In this document: positions 18,401-25,764 of the stretch, piece by piece | Layout: each line of letters begins with the position of its first letter | Position numbering within the stretch: the first letter of the stretch is position 1 | NCBI GenBank assembly: GCA_027080725.1 | Contig: JALWRC010000068.1 | Location: 1 to 55,398, forward strand | From: Saprospiraceae bacterium | Lineage (GTDB): Bacteria; Bacteroidota; Bacteroidia; Chitinophagales; Saprospiraceae | Direction: 5' to 3' | DNA length: 55,398 nt | The notes under the pieces: model-generated | Told to the model about the DNA's origin: nothing | Database searches by the model: none | The model's input: only the letters and a program-made list of their open reading frames with translations | Position numbers and translations under genes: made by a program

Positions 18401-21334
18401 TATAATTACGGGTCTTACAGTGCCAATAATCTTCTGCTCACCCTCAATATGACCAATTACGATACGGCTACGGATGACATCCGCCTTCAGTTTGACTACA
18501 TGCACCATGAAGTTACGTCAGTAGACAATCCCAATGATCGTATATGGGTTAGGGGTGCGGATACCTCCCTTTGGGTGGAACTCTACAATTTGTTTGACCA
18601 CCAGGGAATGAGGGGAGTGTACAACGAAGTGCATTCGGGATTGTCCATCACTCAGGCACTTAAAGACGCCGGACAGAACTTCACTTCGAGTTTTCAAATC
18701 CGGTTTGGGCAGGAAGGCAATGCAGCAGCCGTAGAGACTACAGCAGAGGACGGATACACTTTCGACAATATCCAGCTACTCAATGTATCCGATGACATCG
18801 CTTTGGAAGAGATCTTACACCCGGGCAATACCGGCTGTGGATTGGGCGTCGAAAAGCCTAAGTTGCGCATTCACAACAATGCAACTACAGATGCCGCCAA
18901 TGTAGAAGTGACCTACCGGATAAACGGGGGGGCAAGCGTTACAGAGAGTATTCCATTGATAACGGGAGAGACGACACTCGACTACACCTTTTCGACCGGT
19001 TATGACTTTTCGGCATTGGGGACCTATCATATGGATACATGGATTCATTACGGACCGGATAATTTCCGGGACAACGACTCTATTTTAGGGTATGAAATCG
19101 TACATCAACCGCGCATAGACAGCTTTCCGTATGTCGAGGGATTTGAGGGAAATACAGGTGGGTGGTACACAGGGGGAACCTTGAGTTCGTGGCAATTGGG
19201 GACTCCTGCTGCCGGCATCATTGGGCATGCAGCCAAAGGGCAAAAAGCCTGGGTTACCAACCTGACCGGTACCTATCACAACGACGAGTACTCTTACCTC
19301 TATTCCCCGTGTTATGACCTGAGTGGGATGACGACACCTATGCTTTCTTTCGCCTTTATTTACCAGATAGAAAACAACTATGACTACGGGTGGGTAGAAT
19401 ACTCAACAGACGGCAAAACCTGGACAAAACTCGGAGCTCAGGGGCAAGGCGTCAATTGGTACAACGACAATAAAGACGCATGGGATGACACCAAAAATCA
19501 CTGGAGTGTCGCTACCATCCAAATACCGGTAACCGATACCACGACCATGTTTCGCTGGGTATTACAAACCGATGTGGGTCTTACCCTCGAAGGGATGGGT
19601 ATTGACCAAGTGAGTATTTACGAACACGACACCATTTATTCCGGCTCCAACATCGATAGCATGTCTGTAGCGGTATCTGGTAATGATTGGGTTGAGGTGG
19701 ACTCCAACAGTCAACGAATTGTAGCATTGCACCCACACGGACAAGATCTGGGATTGGCACAGGTTAGTATGTACCAATACAATGGCATCCAGCGATATGA
19801 CGATAACGCATATTATGCTCAACGAAGTTTTATGATCAAAACGGATAGTGCGCCCAATAATCCTGTGGATGTCCGCCTGTATTTTACAGATGCGGAAATG
19901 GAGTCATTGCGAGGGGCAGCCAATTGTATGAAATGCATCTCACTGGATGATGCCTTTCAGATAGAAATCAAAAAGTACAGTGCGACACTAGAGGATAGTA
20001 TCCCGACCAATAATGATAGTGGTACGACCCTTTGGTACCCTGCAGATAGTATTGAGGTAGTCCCTTTTGAAGACGGATATTACGCTGTTATTACGGTGGA
20101 TTCTTTCTCAGAACTATGGATTACCTCTCCTAAGTTATCCTATGTTGACTCGACCGTAGTGCCCATAGGGCAAGCTTCGGATGATGCGGAGGAACACAAA
20201 GCTTCCGGCTCTGTCAACCCCTACAGCAAAACCATCGAATTGACCCGGGATGTCGATGACCAAATAGTGGGGCTTCGCTTTGATGATATCCAAATTCCAC
20301 AAGGCAGTTTTATCGACAGGGCATGGATTCAATTCCGCGCGGCAGACACCAATGCCCAATCGAATACTTTGACCATTCGAATAGAGGATAGTGACAACAC
20401 TAATACATTCAACACCGGCAACTATAACATCTCTTCCAGAGGGGTATTATCGACGAGCAAAACATGGTATTTGCCGGCGTGGATGGTAGACAATGAAGCG
20501 AGTGTCAACCAACGCAGTCCGGAAGTCCGCCATTTCATACAACAAATAACGGACCGGGCTGGATGGCAACCGGGCAATGCGCTTTCATTTATACTTGAGG
20601 GGGTAGGTCATCACTCTGCATTTGCCATGGATTCCGTACGGGATTACAGTGCCCGACTGCACATCATATACGATAGTGTCTGTCATTATAACCAGGTCAT
20701 TTATGTGGATGCTTCTGCGACGGGTAGACAAGACGGCCGATCCTGGGGAGGCGCATTTCGCACTCTTGACGAAGCGTTTGACCTCGTCGAGCGATGTCCG
20801 GATGCGCATGAAATCTGGGTTAAAGAGGGCTTATACTATCCTACTGATGGGACAGACCGCAATGCCACCTTCGACCTCCCCGAAGGAGTGACGATTTATG
20901 GAGGGTTTGCGGGAACAGAGAGTCTCGTCAGCCAACGGAATTACCTCATGCACCAAAGTATCCTGAGTGGAGATATCGGTATGGTGGGAGATTCTACGGA
21001 CAATGTATTTCATGTCATCACAAATACTGCATTGGTGGACAGCTGTACCCTTGACGGTTTATTTATTCGCCATGGTACCGCAAATGGCACCAACTTAGGT
21101 GAAAATACCGGAGGTGGAATTCTGAATAGTGGGTTATTGATTTTGAAGAATATGGATATCCGTAGTTGTACGGCTACTTTGCATGGGGCCAACATTGAGA
21201 ATTCGGGCGCATCGACTACTCTAATCTTGGAGAATTGTACCATTCACCCCGGAGATGTCTCCGATAATAGTGGAGTACACAATACCAACAATGCACAGAT
21301 TATCATACGGGGAGGCATAACAGAGATGGATTAG
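15458..21334 (+). CDS. Giant secreted S8 (subtilisin-like) peptidase with adhesive and beta-helix domains
   Basis: The 1958-residue exported protein has a signal peptide at 1-20. The S8 peptidase domain carries the triad Asp232 (GVGDNGKIG), His257 (THATHVTGI) and Ser430 (GGTSYSSPAM), plus the oxyanion AAGNNGSW. Next come a P/proprotein-like beta-sandwich (YTLTVPAGVDKLKVMVMW), an Ig/FnIII-like region, and repeated MAM-like jelly rolls that open with LPYTEGFEN and FPYVEGFEG. A TonB-independent surface-type region follows. The C-terminus is a right-handed beta-helix of the choice-of-anchor Q type (YVDASATGRQDGRSWGGAF, EIWVKEGLYYP). No T9SS sorting domain is seen at the end, which is unusual beside its neighbours. 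It probably degrades or modifies extracellular protein. Two hairpins follow the stop. Confidence 0.88.
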   Translation: MKRFITPMLFFLAMFYNAGAQEIITVSYKNSVKHFKAEKINAVHFPESALYEGYYYLFLHFERLPERSVWKKSGIRPVHFIPENNYFCAIPQNFQPQELIQLGVSAYWAWEDEMKISEAAAGEILNNETEEVELFVQIVKTIDTQRLRNLLAKYRIRVMDDSKEPYGLWTVKVARGRVNTLLRIPVITWLEPLPPAPEAIRYRAIGTERVAPLHNRFGEHLRGEGMVIGVGDNGKIGTHIDFGSRVTTFSKYGTGTHATHVTGIITGYPNLNPREGIGTAPEAHVITSYFSDILDRTPDFIRDYGMLITNNSYGISGGNCTNAGDYSLLAVFIDEQQEQYDSLIHVFAAGNNGSWTCSPYPSHYATISNGWQCAKSTFTIGACNHQNSLAYYSSRGPTDDGRIKPEIVAVGNDVRSTRPNNSYSGGGGTSYSSPAMTGITALMYEKYKRQHGNHPPATLIKALLCNSADDKGLSGPDYYWGYGRVNAARAVADLDQSRYFNGNLGDGDSVEYTLTVPAGVDKLKVMVMWRDPAAAPYAAPVLVNDIDMTLTDPSSNSYDPWVLDPAPSKVNQAAVQDKDHLNPQEQITLNNPVAGDYTIRLHGHRIPFGPQEYFLVYSFQQNGITVRYPDGGESLVPGETEYIRWDAFGHGSETFTVELSKDGGSTWSTLAGGLSSATRSFTWVVSGASTQALIRVKTNSFSDVSDHTFGIIGLPANLTASTPCDGYIKLTWDAVDSAAYYGIYRLGADTMTLIDTTSALEYTRGKWTVGQTQWLSVNAIDTLDQRGRRAVAKQIIANGGATCPWPDDMAVSQMLTTDFSREHTLSDLGATTALSVVLLNAGNTEIDTFEVSYQINGGAIVTEATRDTIPVGDTIHYTFNQMESFTPGSYDIVFWSTLSSDTHPHNDTLRQTLRVVANDPVALPYTEGFENADSIDIRADYPGIPGLDVWDYDIGTGAGRIRSFAGQGFIKDGSRAMTMDAYNYGSYSANNLLLTLNMTNYDTATDDIRLQFDYMHHEVTSVDNPNDRIWVRGADTSLWVELYNLFDHQGMRGVYNEVHSGLSITQALKDAGQNFTSSFQIRFGQEGNAAAVETTAEDGYTFDNIQLLNVSDDIALEEILHPGNTGCGLGVEKPKLRIHNNATTDAANVEVTYRINGGASVTESIPLITGETTLDYTFSTGYDFSALGTYHMDTWIHYGPDNFRDNDSILGYEIVHQPRIDSFPYVEGFEGNTGGWYTGGTLSSWQLGTPAAGIIGHAAKGQKAWVTNLTGTYHNDEYSYLYSPCYDLSGMTTPMLSFAFIYQIENNYDYGWVEYSTDGKTWTKLGAQGQGVNWYNDNKDAWDDTKNHWSVATIQIPVTDTTTMFRWVLQTDVGLTLEGMGIDQVSIYEHDTIYSGSNIDSMSVAVSGNDWVEVDSNSQRIVALHPHGQDLGLAQVSMYQYNGIQRYDDNAYYAQRSFMIKTDSAPNNPVDVRLYFTDAEMESLRGAANCMKCISLDDAFQIEIKKYSATLEDSIPTNNDSGTTLWYPADSIEVVPFEDGYYAVITVDSFSELWITSPKLSYVDSTVVPIGQASDDAEEHKASGSVNPYSKTIELTRDVDDQIVGLRFDDIQIPQGSFIDRAWIQFRAADTNAQSNTLTIRIEDSDNTNTFNTGNYNISSRGVLSTSKTWYLPAWMVDNEASVNQRSPEVRHFIQQITDRAGWQPGNALSFILEGVGHHSAFAMDSVRDYSARLHIIYDSVCHYNQVIYVDASATGRQDGRSWGGAFRTLDEAFDLVERCPDAHEIWVKEGLYYPTDGTDRNATFDLPEGVTIYGGFAGTESLVSQRNYLMHQSILSGDIGMVGDSTDNVFHVITNTALVDSCTLDGLFIRHGTANGTNLGENTGGGILNSGLLILKNMDIRSCTATLHGANIENSGASTTLILENCTIHPGDVSDNSGVHNTNNAQIIIRGGITEMD

Positions 21335-21359
21335 TGCTTGAATACTCTCTGACAAAAAA

Positions 21360-21395
21360 GAAATGCCCAAAACTTGGGGTAAGCCAGGGCATTTC
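21360..21395 (+). terminator. Stem-loop after the S8 peptidase gene
   Basis: GAAATGCCC pairs with GGGCATTTC (9 bp) 25 bases after the stop codon. No strong U-tract follows; Bacteroidota terminators often lack one. Confidence 0.45.
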
Positions 21396-21653
21396 AAAAT
21401 ACAGAGAGAATATTTTGAGTGTTAATATACGGTCTTTTTGTATAAACGAGGTAAAAACGAGGAAAAGTATTGCAAAATCAGTTCATTTTTGGCTTTTTTT
21501 GCCCCAAAATGGCCGTTTTTTTATAAAAATTATCTTTGAACCATCCGAATAAGTTCGAGGAACATTCTACCGTTTGGTCATATCAATATCGTGGTCAAAC
21601 AAGTACCAAAAAGAAAAAAGAGCCTTTTTAACCCTACGAACAGCAACAAAACA

Positions 21654-21687
21654 GAAAAGCCCCAAAACTTGCGTTCTGGGGCTTTTC
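21654..21687. terminator. Second stem-loop in the S8 peptidase-purM gap
   Basis: GAAAAGCCCCA pairs with TGGGGCTTTTC (11 bp) over a 12-base loop. The loop shares AAAACTTG with the loop of the hairpin at 21360-21395, so the two may be related repeats rather than independent terminators. Confidence 0.4.
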
Positions 21688-21825
21688 ATGAGGTTGATTT
21701 AACAGTTGCAGCCAAAGCCGCATAATGTTCGGTTTCGTTTTCTGTCCTTAGAAAAGCAAAACACATGCCAATATTGAGTTTGACAAAACAAAACTTTTCA
21801 GAGAGCACTCCCAATAACTTTTTCA

Positions 21826-21833
21826 TACCTTTG
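21826..21833 (+). promoter_or_regulatory. purM -7 promoter element very close to the start codon
   Basis: TACCTTTG matches TAnnTTTG and ends six bases before the conserved purM ATG (21840). If used, transcription would begin at or next to the start codon, giving a leaderless or nearly leaderless mRNA. Confidence 0.35.
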
Positions 21834-21839
21834 TTGTCC

Positions 21840-23021
21840 ATGGAAGAAAAAAGCAAATATGAGATGCGCGGGGTGTCCGCCACCAAGTCTGAAGTTCATG
21901 ATGCTATCAAGCACCTGGACAAAGGATTATACCCCCAAGCCTTTTGTAAAATATTGCCGGATTTGGTGGCAGGTGATGCGGAATACTGCAATATCATGCA
22001 TGCCGATACCGCCGGGACCAAGACAAGCCTGGCCTACATGTATTGGAAAGAAAGTGGTGACGATTCCGTTTGGTCGGATATCGTTCAGGATGCCATCGTC
22101 ATGAACACGGATGATATGGGTTGCGTGGGGTGTGTGGACAATATTGTGATTTCCTCCACGATAGGCCGCAACAAACACCTGATCCCGGGCAAAGTGATTG
22201 CCACCCTGATACAGGGGGCCTCTTCTTTTTTTGATCGTATGAAATCGTTGGGTGTACGTATCTATTTATCCGGGGGGGAGACGGCTGACGTTGGGGACAT
22301 CGTCCGGACAATAGATGTGGGATATACCACTTTCGCGCGGATGCCAAAAGAAAAACTAGTGATTAATGCCATACGTCCCGGCGATGTGATTGTCGGTTTG
22401 TCCTCTTCAGGGCAAGCATCCTACGAAACCCGTTACAACAGCGGTATCGGAAGCAATGGCCTCACGGCCGCACGACATGATGTACTCCATAAATCCTACC
22501 AGACAAAGTATCCGGAAGCCTACGACCCCAATACCCCGGAGGAATTTACCTTTACCGGCAGCAAATCCCTGATGGATACAGTAGAAACACCCTATGGTAT
22601 TTTTACCGTGGGGCAATTATTACTCTCACCCACCCGTTCGTTTTTGCCCGTGTTAAAACCCATATTGGAAGCGGTAAAGGACGAGATACACGGCTTGATA
22701 CACTGTACCGGCGGAGGGCAAACCAAAGTATTGAAATTTGTAGATGAAGTCCATATTATCAAAGACCAATTGATGGAGGTTCCTCCGGTATTCCGCCTGA
22801 TTCAATCCGAATCCGGGACCTCATGGAAGGAGATGTATCAGGTATTTAATATGGGCCATAGATTGGAGTTTTATATCTCTCCCCGGCATGCACAGACGGT
22901 TGTAGATATCGCGCGCTCTATGAAAATTGATGCTCAGGTTATCGGAAGAGTAGAAGAAGGTCCGGGTCGTCATTTGACTATAGCATCTTCCTTCGGAACG
23001 TTTGAATACTCTGAAGGATGA
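21840..23021 (+). CDS. purM: Phosphoribosylformylglycinamidine cyclo-ligase (AIR synthase)
   Basis: PurM closes the imidazole ring in de novo purine synthesis (FGAM plus ATP to AIR). The protein has the long Bacteroidota form of about 393 residues. It shows the characteristic DKGLYPQAFCKILPDLVAGD start, HADTAGTKTSLAYMYW, the Asp-rich NTDDMGCVGCVDNI, the GGETADVGDIVRTIDVGY loop, and GLIHCTGGGQTK. The conserved family start is MEEKSKYEMRGVSA at ATG 21840; an upstream in-frame ATG at 21765 would add 25 unconserved residues across the promoter. Its stop overlaps the start of the next gene (ATGA). Confidence 0.93.
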   Translation: MEEKSKYEMRGVSATKSEVHDAIKHLDKGLYPQAFCKILPDLVAGDAEYCNIMHADTAGTKTSLAYMYWKESGDDSVWSDIVQDAIVMNTDDMGCVGCVDNIVISSTIGRNKHLIPGKVIATLIQGASSFFDRMKSLGVRIYLSGGETADVGDIVRTIDVGYTTFARMPKEKLVINAIRPGDVIVGLSSSGQASYETRYNSGIGSNGLTAARHDVLHKSYQTKYPEAYDPNTPEEFTFTGSKSLMDTVETPYGIFTVGQLLLSPTRSFLPVLKPILEAVKDEIHGLIHCTGGGQTKVLKFVDEVHIIKDQLMEVPPVFRLIQSESGTSWKEMYQVFNMGHRLEFYISPRHAQTVVDIARSMKIDAQVIGRVEEGPGRHLTIASSFGTFEYSEG

Positions 23022-23332
23022 GCCGGCCGGGAGACGATGACAGAACGTTAATCCTCCGGTATTTTACCGGTGAACTCGACCCGTCCACGCAACAATGGGT
23101 CGAGCAACGAGTACGGCAAGACCCGGAGTTTAACCGGATGTTTGAACTATATAAGCTACCGGACAACGAGAGTAAAAAGGATCATTCAACCATAAAACAC
23201 AGCCCAATGACAAATATTAAGTTTACCCCTCCGGATCACAAAAGACCAAAACCCAGATACGGTGTGCTGATATTCTTAATCGTATTGCTGATAGTAGTAT
23301 TACTGGCGATGTTTTTGATAGATATTAAGTAA
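23018..23332 (+). CDS. Small single-pass membrane protein of unknown function
   Basis: The 104-residue protein has a soluble N-terminus (LILRYFTGELDPSTQQWVEQRVRQDPEF) resembling the start of Bacteroidota anti-sigma-like or DUF proteins, a charged linker, and one C-terminal transmembrane helix (about 82-102, VLIFLIVLLIVVLLAMFLI). The ATG overlaps the purM stop, so it is co-translated with purM. No cysteine or histidine cluster for a zinc finger is present. I do not recognise a function. Confidence 0.7.
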   Translation: MSRPGDDDRTLILRYFTGELDPSTQQWVEQRVRQDPEFNRMFELYKLPDNESKKDHSTIKHSPMTNIKFTPPDHKRPKPRYGVLIFLIVLLIVVLLAMFLIDIK

Positions 23333-23346
23333 GCCAAACCCCTTAC

Positions 23347-23859
23347 TCACAAATGCCATCCGGCATACATTTTATAATTCTCAGCAGTGCGCGAAATAAA
23401 GAAGGCAAAATCCTCTTCATCCAACGGCTTTAGCTTCCTGGCAGGATTGCCGGCATAGACAAAACCACTCTCCAAAATCCTGCGTGGAGGCACAATAGCA
23501 CCTGCCGCCACCATAGAGCCTGTTTGGACTACTACATCATCCATAATAATGGCCCCCATCCCGATTAAAACCCGGTCTTCGATCGTACACCCGTGAATCA
23601 AAGCATTGTGACCGATAGACACTTCATCGCCAATAGTCACAGGAGATTTTTTATAGGTGCAATGGATGACTGTCCCGTCTTGAATATTGACGGAATGTCC
23701 GATTTTTATAAAATGTACGTCGCCCCTTAAGATGGTATTGTACCACACACTACAATCATTGCCCATGGTGACATCTCCCAGTACGACTGCGGTTTCTGCA
23801 AGAAAGCAATTGCTGCCAAACTGTGGAGACTTTCCTCGGATGGTTTTTATGAGTGCCAT
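23347..23859 (-). CDS. Gamma-carbonic-anhydrase-like hexapeptide-repeat protein
   Basis: This 170-residue left-handed beta-helix protein has imperfect hexapeptide repeats (AVVLGDVTMGNDCSVWYNTI, VTIGDEVSIGHNALIHGC, VLIGMGAIIMDDVVV) and the closing helix ARKLKPLDEEDFAFF. Metal-ligand histidines of the gamma-CA/YrdA/PaaY group are visible (GDVHFIKIG, SIGHNALIHG). These trimeric cytosolic proteins bind zinc or iron and may act as carbonic anhydrase or CoA thioesterase; the activity cannot be decided here. It is the last gene of a minus-strand set with the TraB and rlmB genes, with a two-base gap to the TraB gene. Confidence 0.87.
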   Translation of the reverse strand: MALIKTIRGKSPQFGSNCFLAETAVVLGDVTMGNDCSVWYNTILRGDVHFIKIGHSVNIQDGTVIHCTYKKSPVTIGDEVSIGHNALIHGCTIEDRVLIGMGAIIMDDVVVQTGSMVAAGAIVPPRRILESGFVYAGNPARKLKPLDEEDFAFFISRTAENYKMYAGWHL

Positions 23860-23861
23860 AT

Positions 23862-24809
23862 CTATAATTTTATTCGGTTGCGCTTCCTCCTTGAGATACT
23901 CATAGGTATCAGGCGGTATCCGGAAGCCTTCAAAAGAGCCAGAAGGCCGTTATTTCCCCCGAGGTGACCGGCTCCCACAGCAAAAAGAATGGATCCCTTG
24001 CGCATGTATTGAGCCATTATGGGCACCCATCTCCTGTTGCGATCTGACAATAACACCCTTGCATAAACGGAGTTGTCGGGCATATCTTCCCGGATGAGCG
24101 CAGAGAGGGCACTTATCTTTTGCTGCCTGTAAAGAGAGAGCAACCGGTTGGTTTCTTCCTCTTCGTCATGGCGTATGCTCTCCAACAACATTTGAGCTTG
24201 TAATCGATAAGGGATTTTGTCGAAATAGCTCATTTGCTGTTTGACGGTCTCCAGGCCATCAGATTTTATATGGTATTCTTTGGCGAATTTGTAGAGTTCT
24301 TTTTCATAGGACATCTGATTTCCTTTATTTGAAAAGGCATTCTCCTCTTGCATGTTGATCAGCTCAGACAGGAAGAAGGGTTTTACCCGTTCGACAAACG
24401 GTATTTTGCCCAGTTTTTCTTTTAGTTGGGCAGAGACTTCGGCGTATTCCTCCGGAGACAAGAGCATCTTCAGGGTGGTGTCATTGCGCATAAGGGATTT
24501 TGAGAGAACGGAGAGGTACACCAATGGACTGGACATCTTGTCCATATCAATTTCAAAGACCATTTTATCGGCATTGGAGATGGCTTCTTCCATTCCTTTC
24601 GGCCAAAAGAAGTCCTCCGCAGGTATCAAGTGCATCGTCCCAAACAAATAAGAGGGGTGTCTTAACCCGTTGCCCTCTATTCTCCATAGAAGAGCATCAT
24701 GGAGGGGGATGGCTTCTGCAGGAGGTGCCATAGTGTTTTTGGAAGACACACACCCGGCGAGGGAAAATACAGAAAAAAATAAATAGAGGAGGGGTTTCAA
24801 CCGTTTCAT
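23862..24809 (-). CDS. TraB/GumN family lipoprotein
   Basis: The 315-residue protein begins with a lipoprotein signal (FSVFSLAGC, Cys20). It has the TraB/GumN hallmarks: LLWRIEGNGLRHPSYLFGTMHL near the N-terminus, the conserved E in MVFEIDMDKM, and the C-terminal AVGAGHLGGNNGLLALLKASGY. Two GxxH-type motifs (GTMHL and GAGHLGG) are the presumed catalytic residues of this EreA/Tiki-like protease superfamily. It should face the periplasm. It lies four bases after rlmB and is likely co-transcribed with it. Confidence 0.87.
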   Translation of the reverse strand: MKRLKPLLYLFFSVFSLAGCVSSKNTMAPPAEAIPLHDALLWRIEGNGLRHPSYLFGTMHLIPAEDFFWPKGMEEAISNADKMVFEIDMDKMSSPLVYLSVLSKSLMRNDTTLKMLLSPEEYAEVSAQLKEKLGKIPFVERVKPFFLSELINMQEENAFSNKGNQMSYEKELYKFAKEYHIKSDGLETVKQQMSYFDKIPYRLQAQMLLESIRHDEEEETNRLLSLYRQQKISALSALIREDMPDNSVYARVLLSDRNRRWVPIMAQYMRKGSILFAVGAGHLGGNNGLLALLKASGYRLIPMSISRRKRNRIKL

Positions 24810-24813
24810 AAAG

Positions 24814-25560
24814 TTACAAATTGAGCGTATAAAAGTGATGCAAAATAATCCCTGTTGCTACGGATACGTTGAGGGAATCGATCTCCCCGGATTGACGAAT
24901 GGCAAAGACCGTATCCGCCATCTTGAGGAGTTCCCTGCGCACCCCCAGTCCCTCCGAGCCCAAAATCATTGCTCTGGGATGATTATCTTGAATCCGGTCG
25001 AGGGTAGTGGTGGCAGCATTTTTATCCGCTGCATAAATGTACAAGCCAAATTGGCGCATTTGTTCGATCGCATGCTCCAGATTGGGGACCCGGGAGACCT
25101 TGAGTTTCCAAAGGGCTCCGGTAGATGTCTTTACGGCAAAATGATTCATCTCCGCACTATTATTTACAGGTACCACCAATGCGTGAACCCCAAAAGCAAG
25201 AGCGGAACGGGCGATGGCACCAAAATTTCTTACATCGGTAATCCGGTCCAGAATGAGAATTGAAGGAGATTCTCCCATTTCAAAAATCTGTGCCAACACA
25301 TCTTCCAAATCATAAAAGGGGATAGGCGACCCAAAGGCCACAACGCCTTGATGATTGCCCTTGACCAATGTGTCGAGTTTCTGTTGTGGAACTTTCTTGA
25401 ATGGAATGTGCAGCGCCTTTGCCATTTTCCGCAGCTGAACCTCCACCTCCCCCCGCAGATCCTGTTGTACGAATATCTTATCCATAGAAGTGCCGGACTC
25501 CAAAGCTTCGAGCACGGGATTTCTTCCAAAGTAGATTTGCGGTTTTTCCTTATGATGCAT
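24814..25560 (-). CDS. rlmB: 23S rRNA (guanosine-2'-O-)-methyltransferase, SpoU/TrmH family
   Basis: The 248-residue protein has the N-terminal substrate-binding domain (YFGRNPVLEALESGTSMDKIFV) and a SPOUT knot methyltransferase domain with its three motifs: DRITDVRNFGAIARSALAFG, MILGSEGLGVRRELLKMAD, and SLNVSVATGIILHHF. RlmB methylates G2251 of 23S rRNA, and TrmB/TrmH paralogues have the same fold, so the exact nucleotide is inferred. It starts at 25558-25560 and is the first gene of the minus-strand set. Confidence 0.9.
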   Translation of the reverse strand: MHHKEKPQIYFGRNPVLEALESGTSMDKIFVQQDLRGEVEVQLRKMAKALHIPFKKVPQQKLDTLVKGNHQGVVAFGSPIPFYDLEDVLAQIFEMGESPSILILDRITDVRNFGAIARSALAFGVHALVVPVNNSAEMNHFAVKTSTGALWKLKVSRVPNLEHAIEQMRQFGLYIYAADKNAATTTLDRIQDNHPRAMILGSEGLGVRRELLKMADTVFAIRQSGEIDSLNVSVATGIILHHFYTLNL

Positions 25561-25689
25561 TGATTACTTGTTAATTAACAAACCCGGAGCATCGTAGCAG
25601 CTCTATTCCTTATAGGATACTATCGTCTAATGCCGGACAAAATTCTTCCAAAAGTATACATTTTAACATTTCATACCGGAAAAAAAAAC

Positions 25690-25697
25690 TAATTTTG
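25690..25697 (+). promoter_or_regulatory. -7 promoter element of the M36 peptidase gene
   Basis: TAATTTTG matches TAnnTTTG, 68 bases upstream of the ATG at 25765. No clear -33 element is seen. Confidence 0.4.
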
Positions 25698-25764
25698 TCT
25701 CCCAGGTTAAACAATTGAACTTACCAATGTTTCCGGAAAACTATCACATTTAAATAAATCTCGC

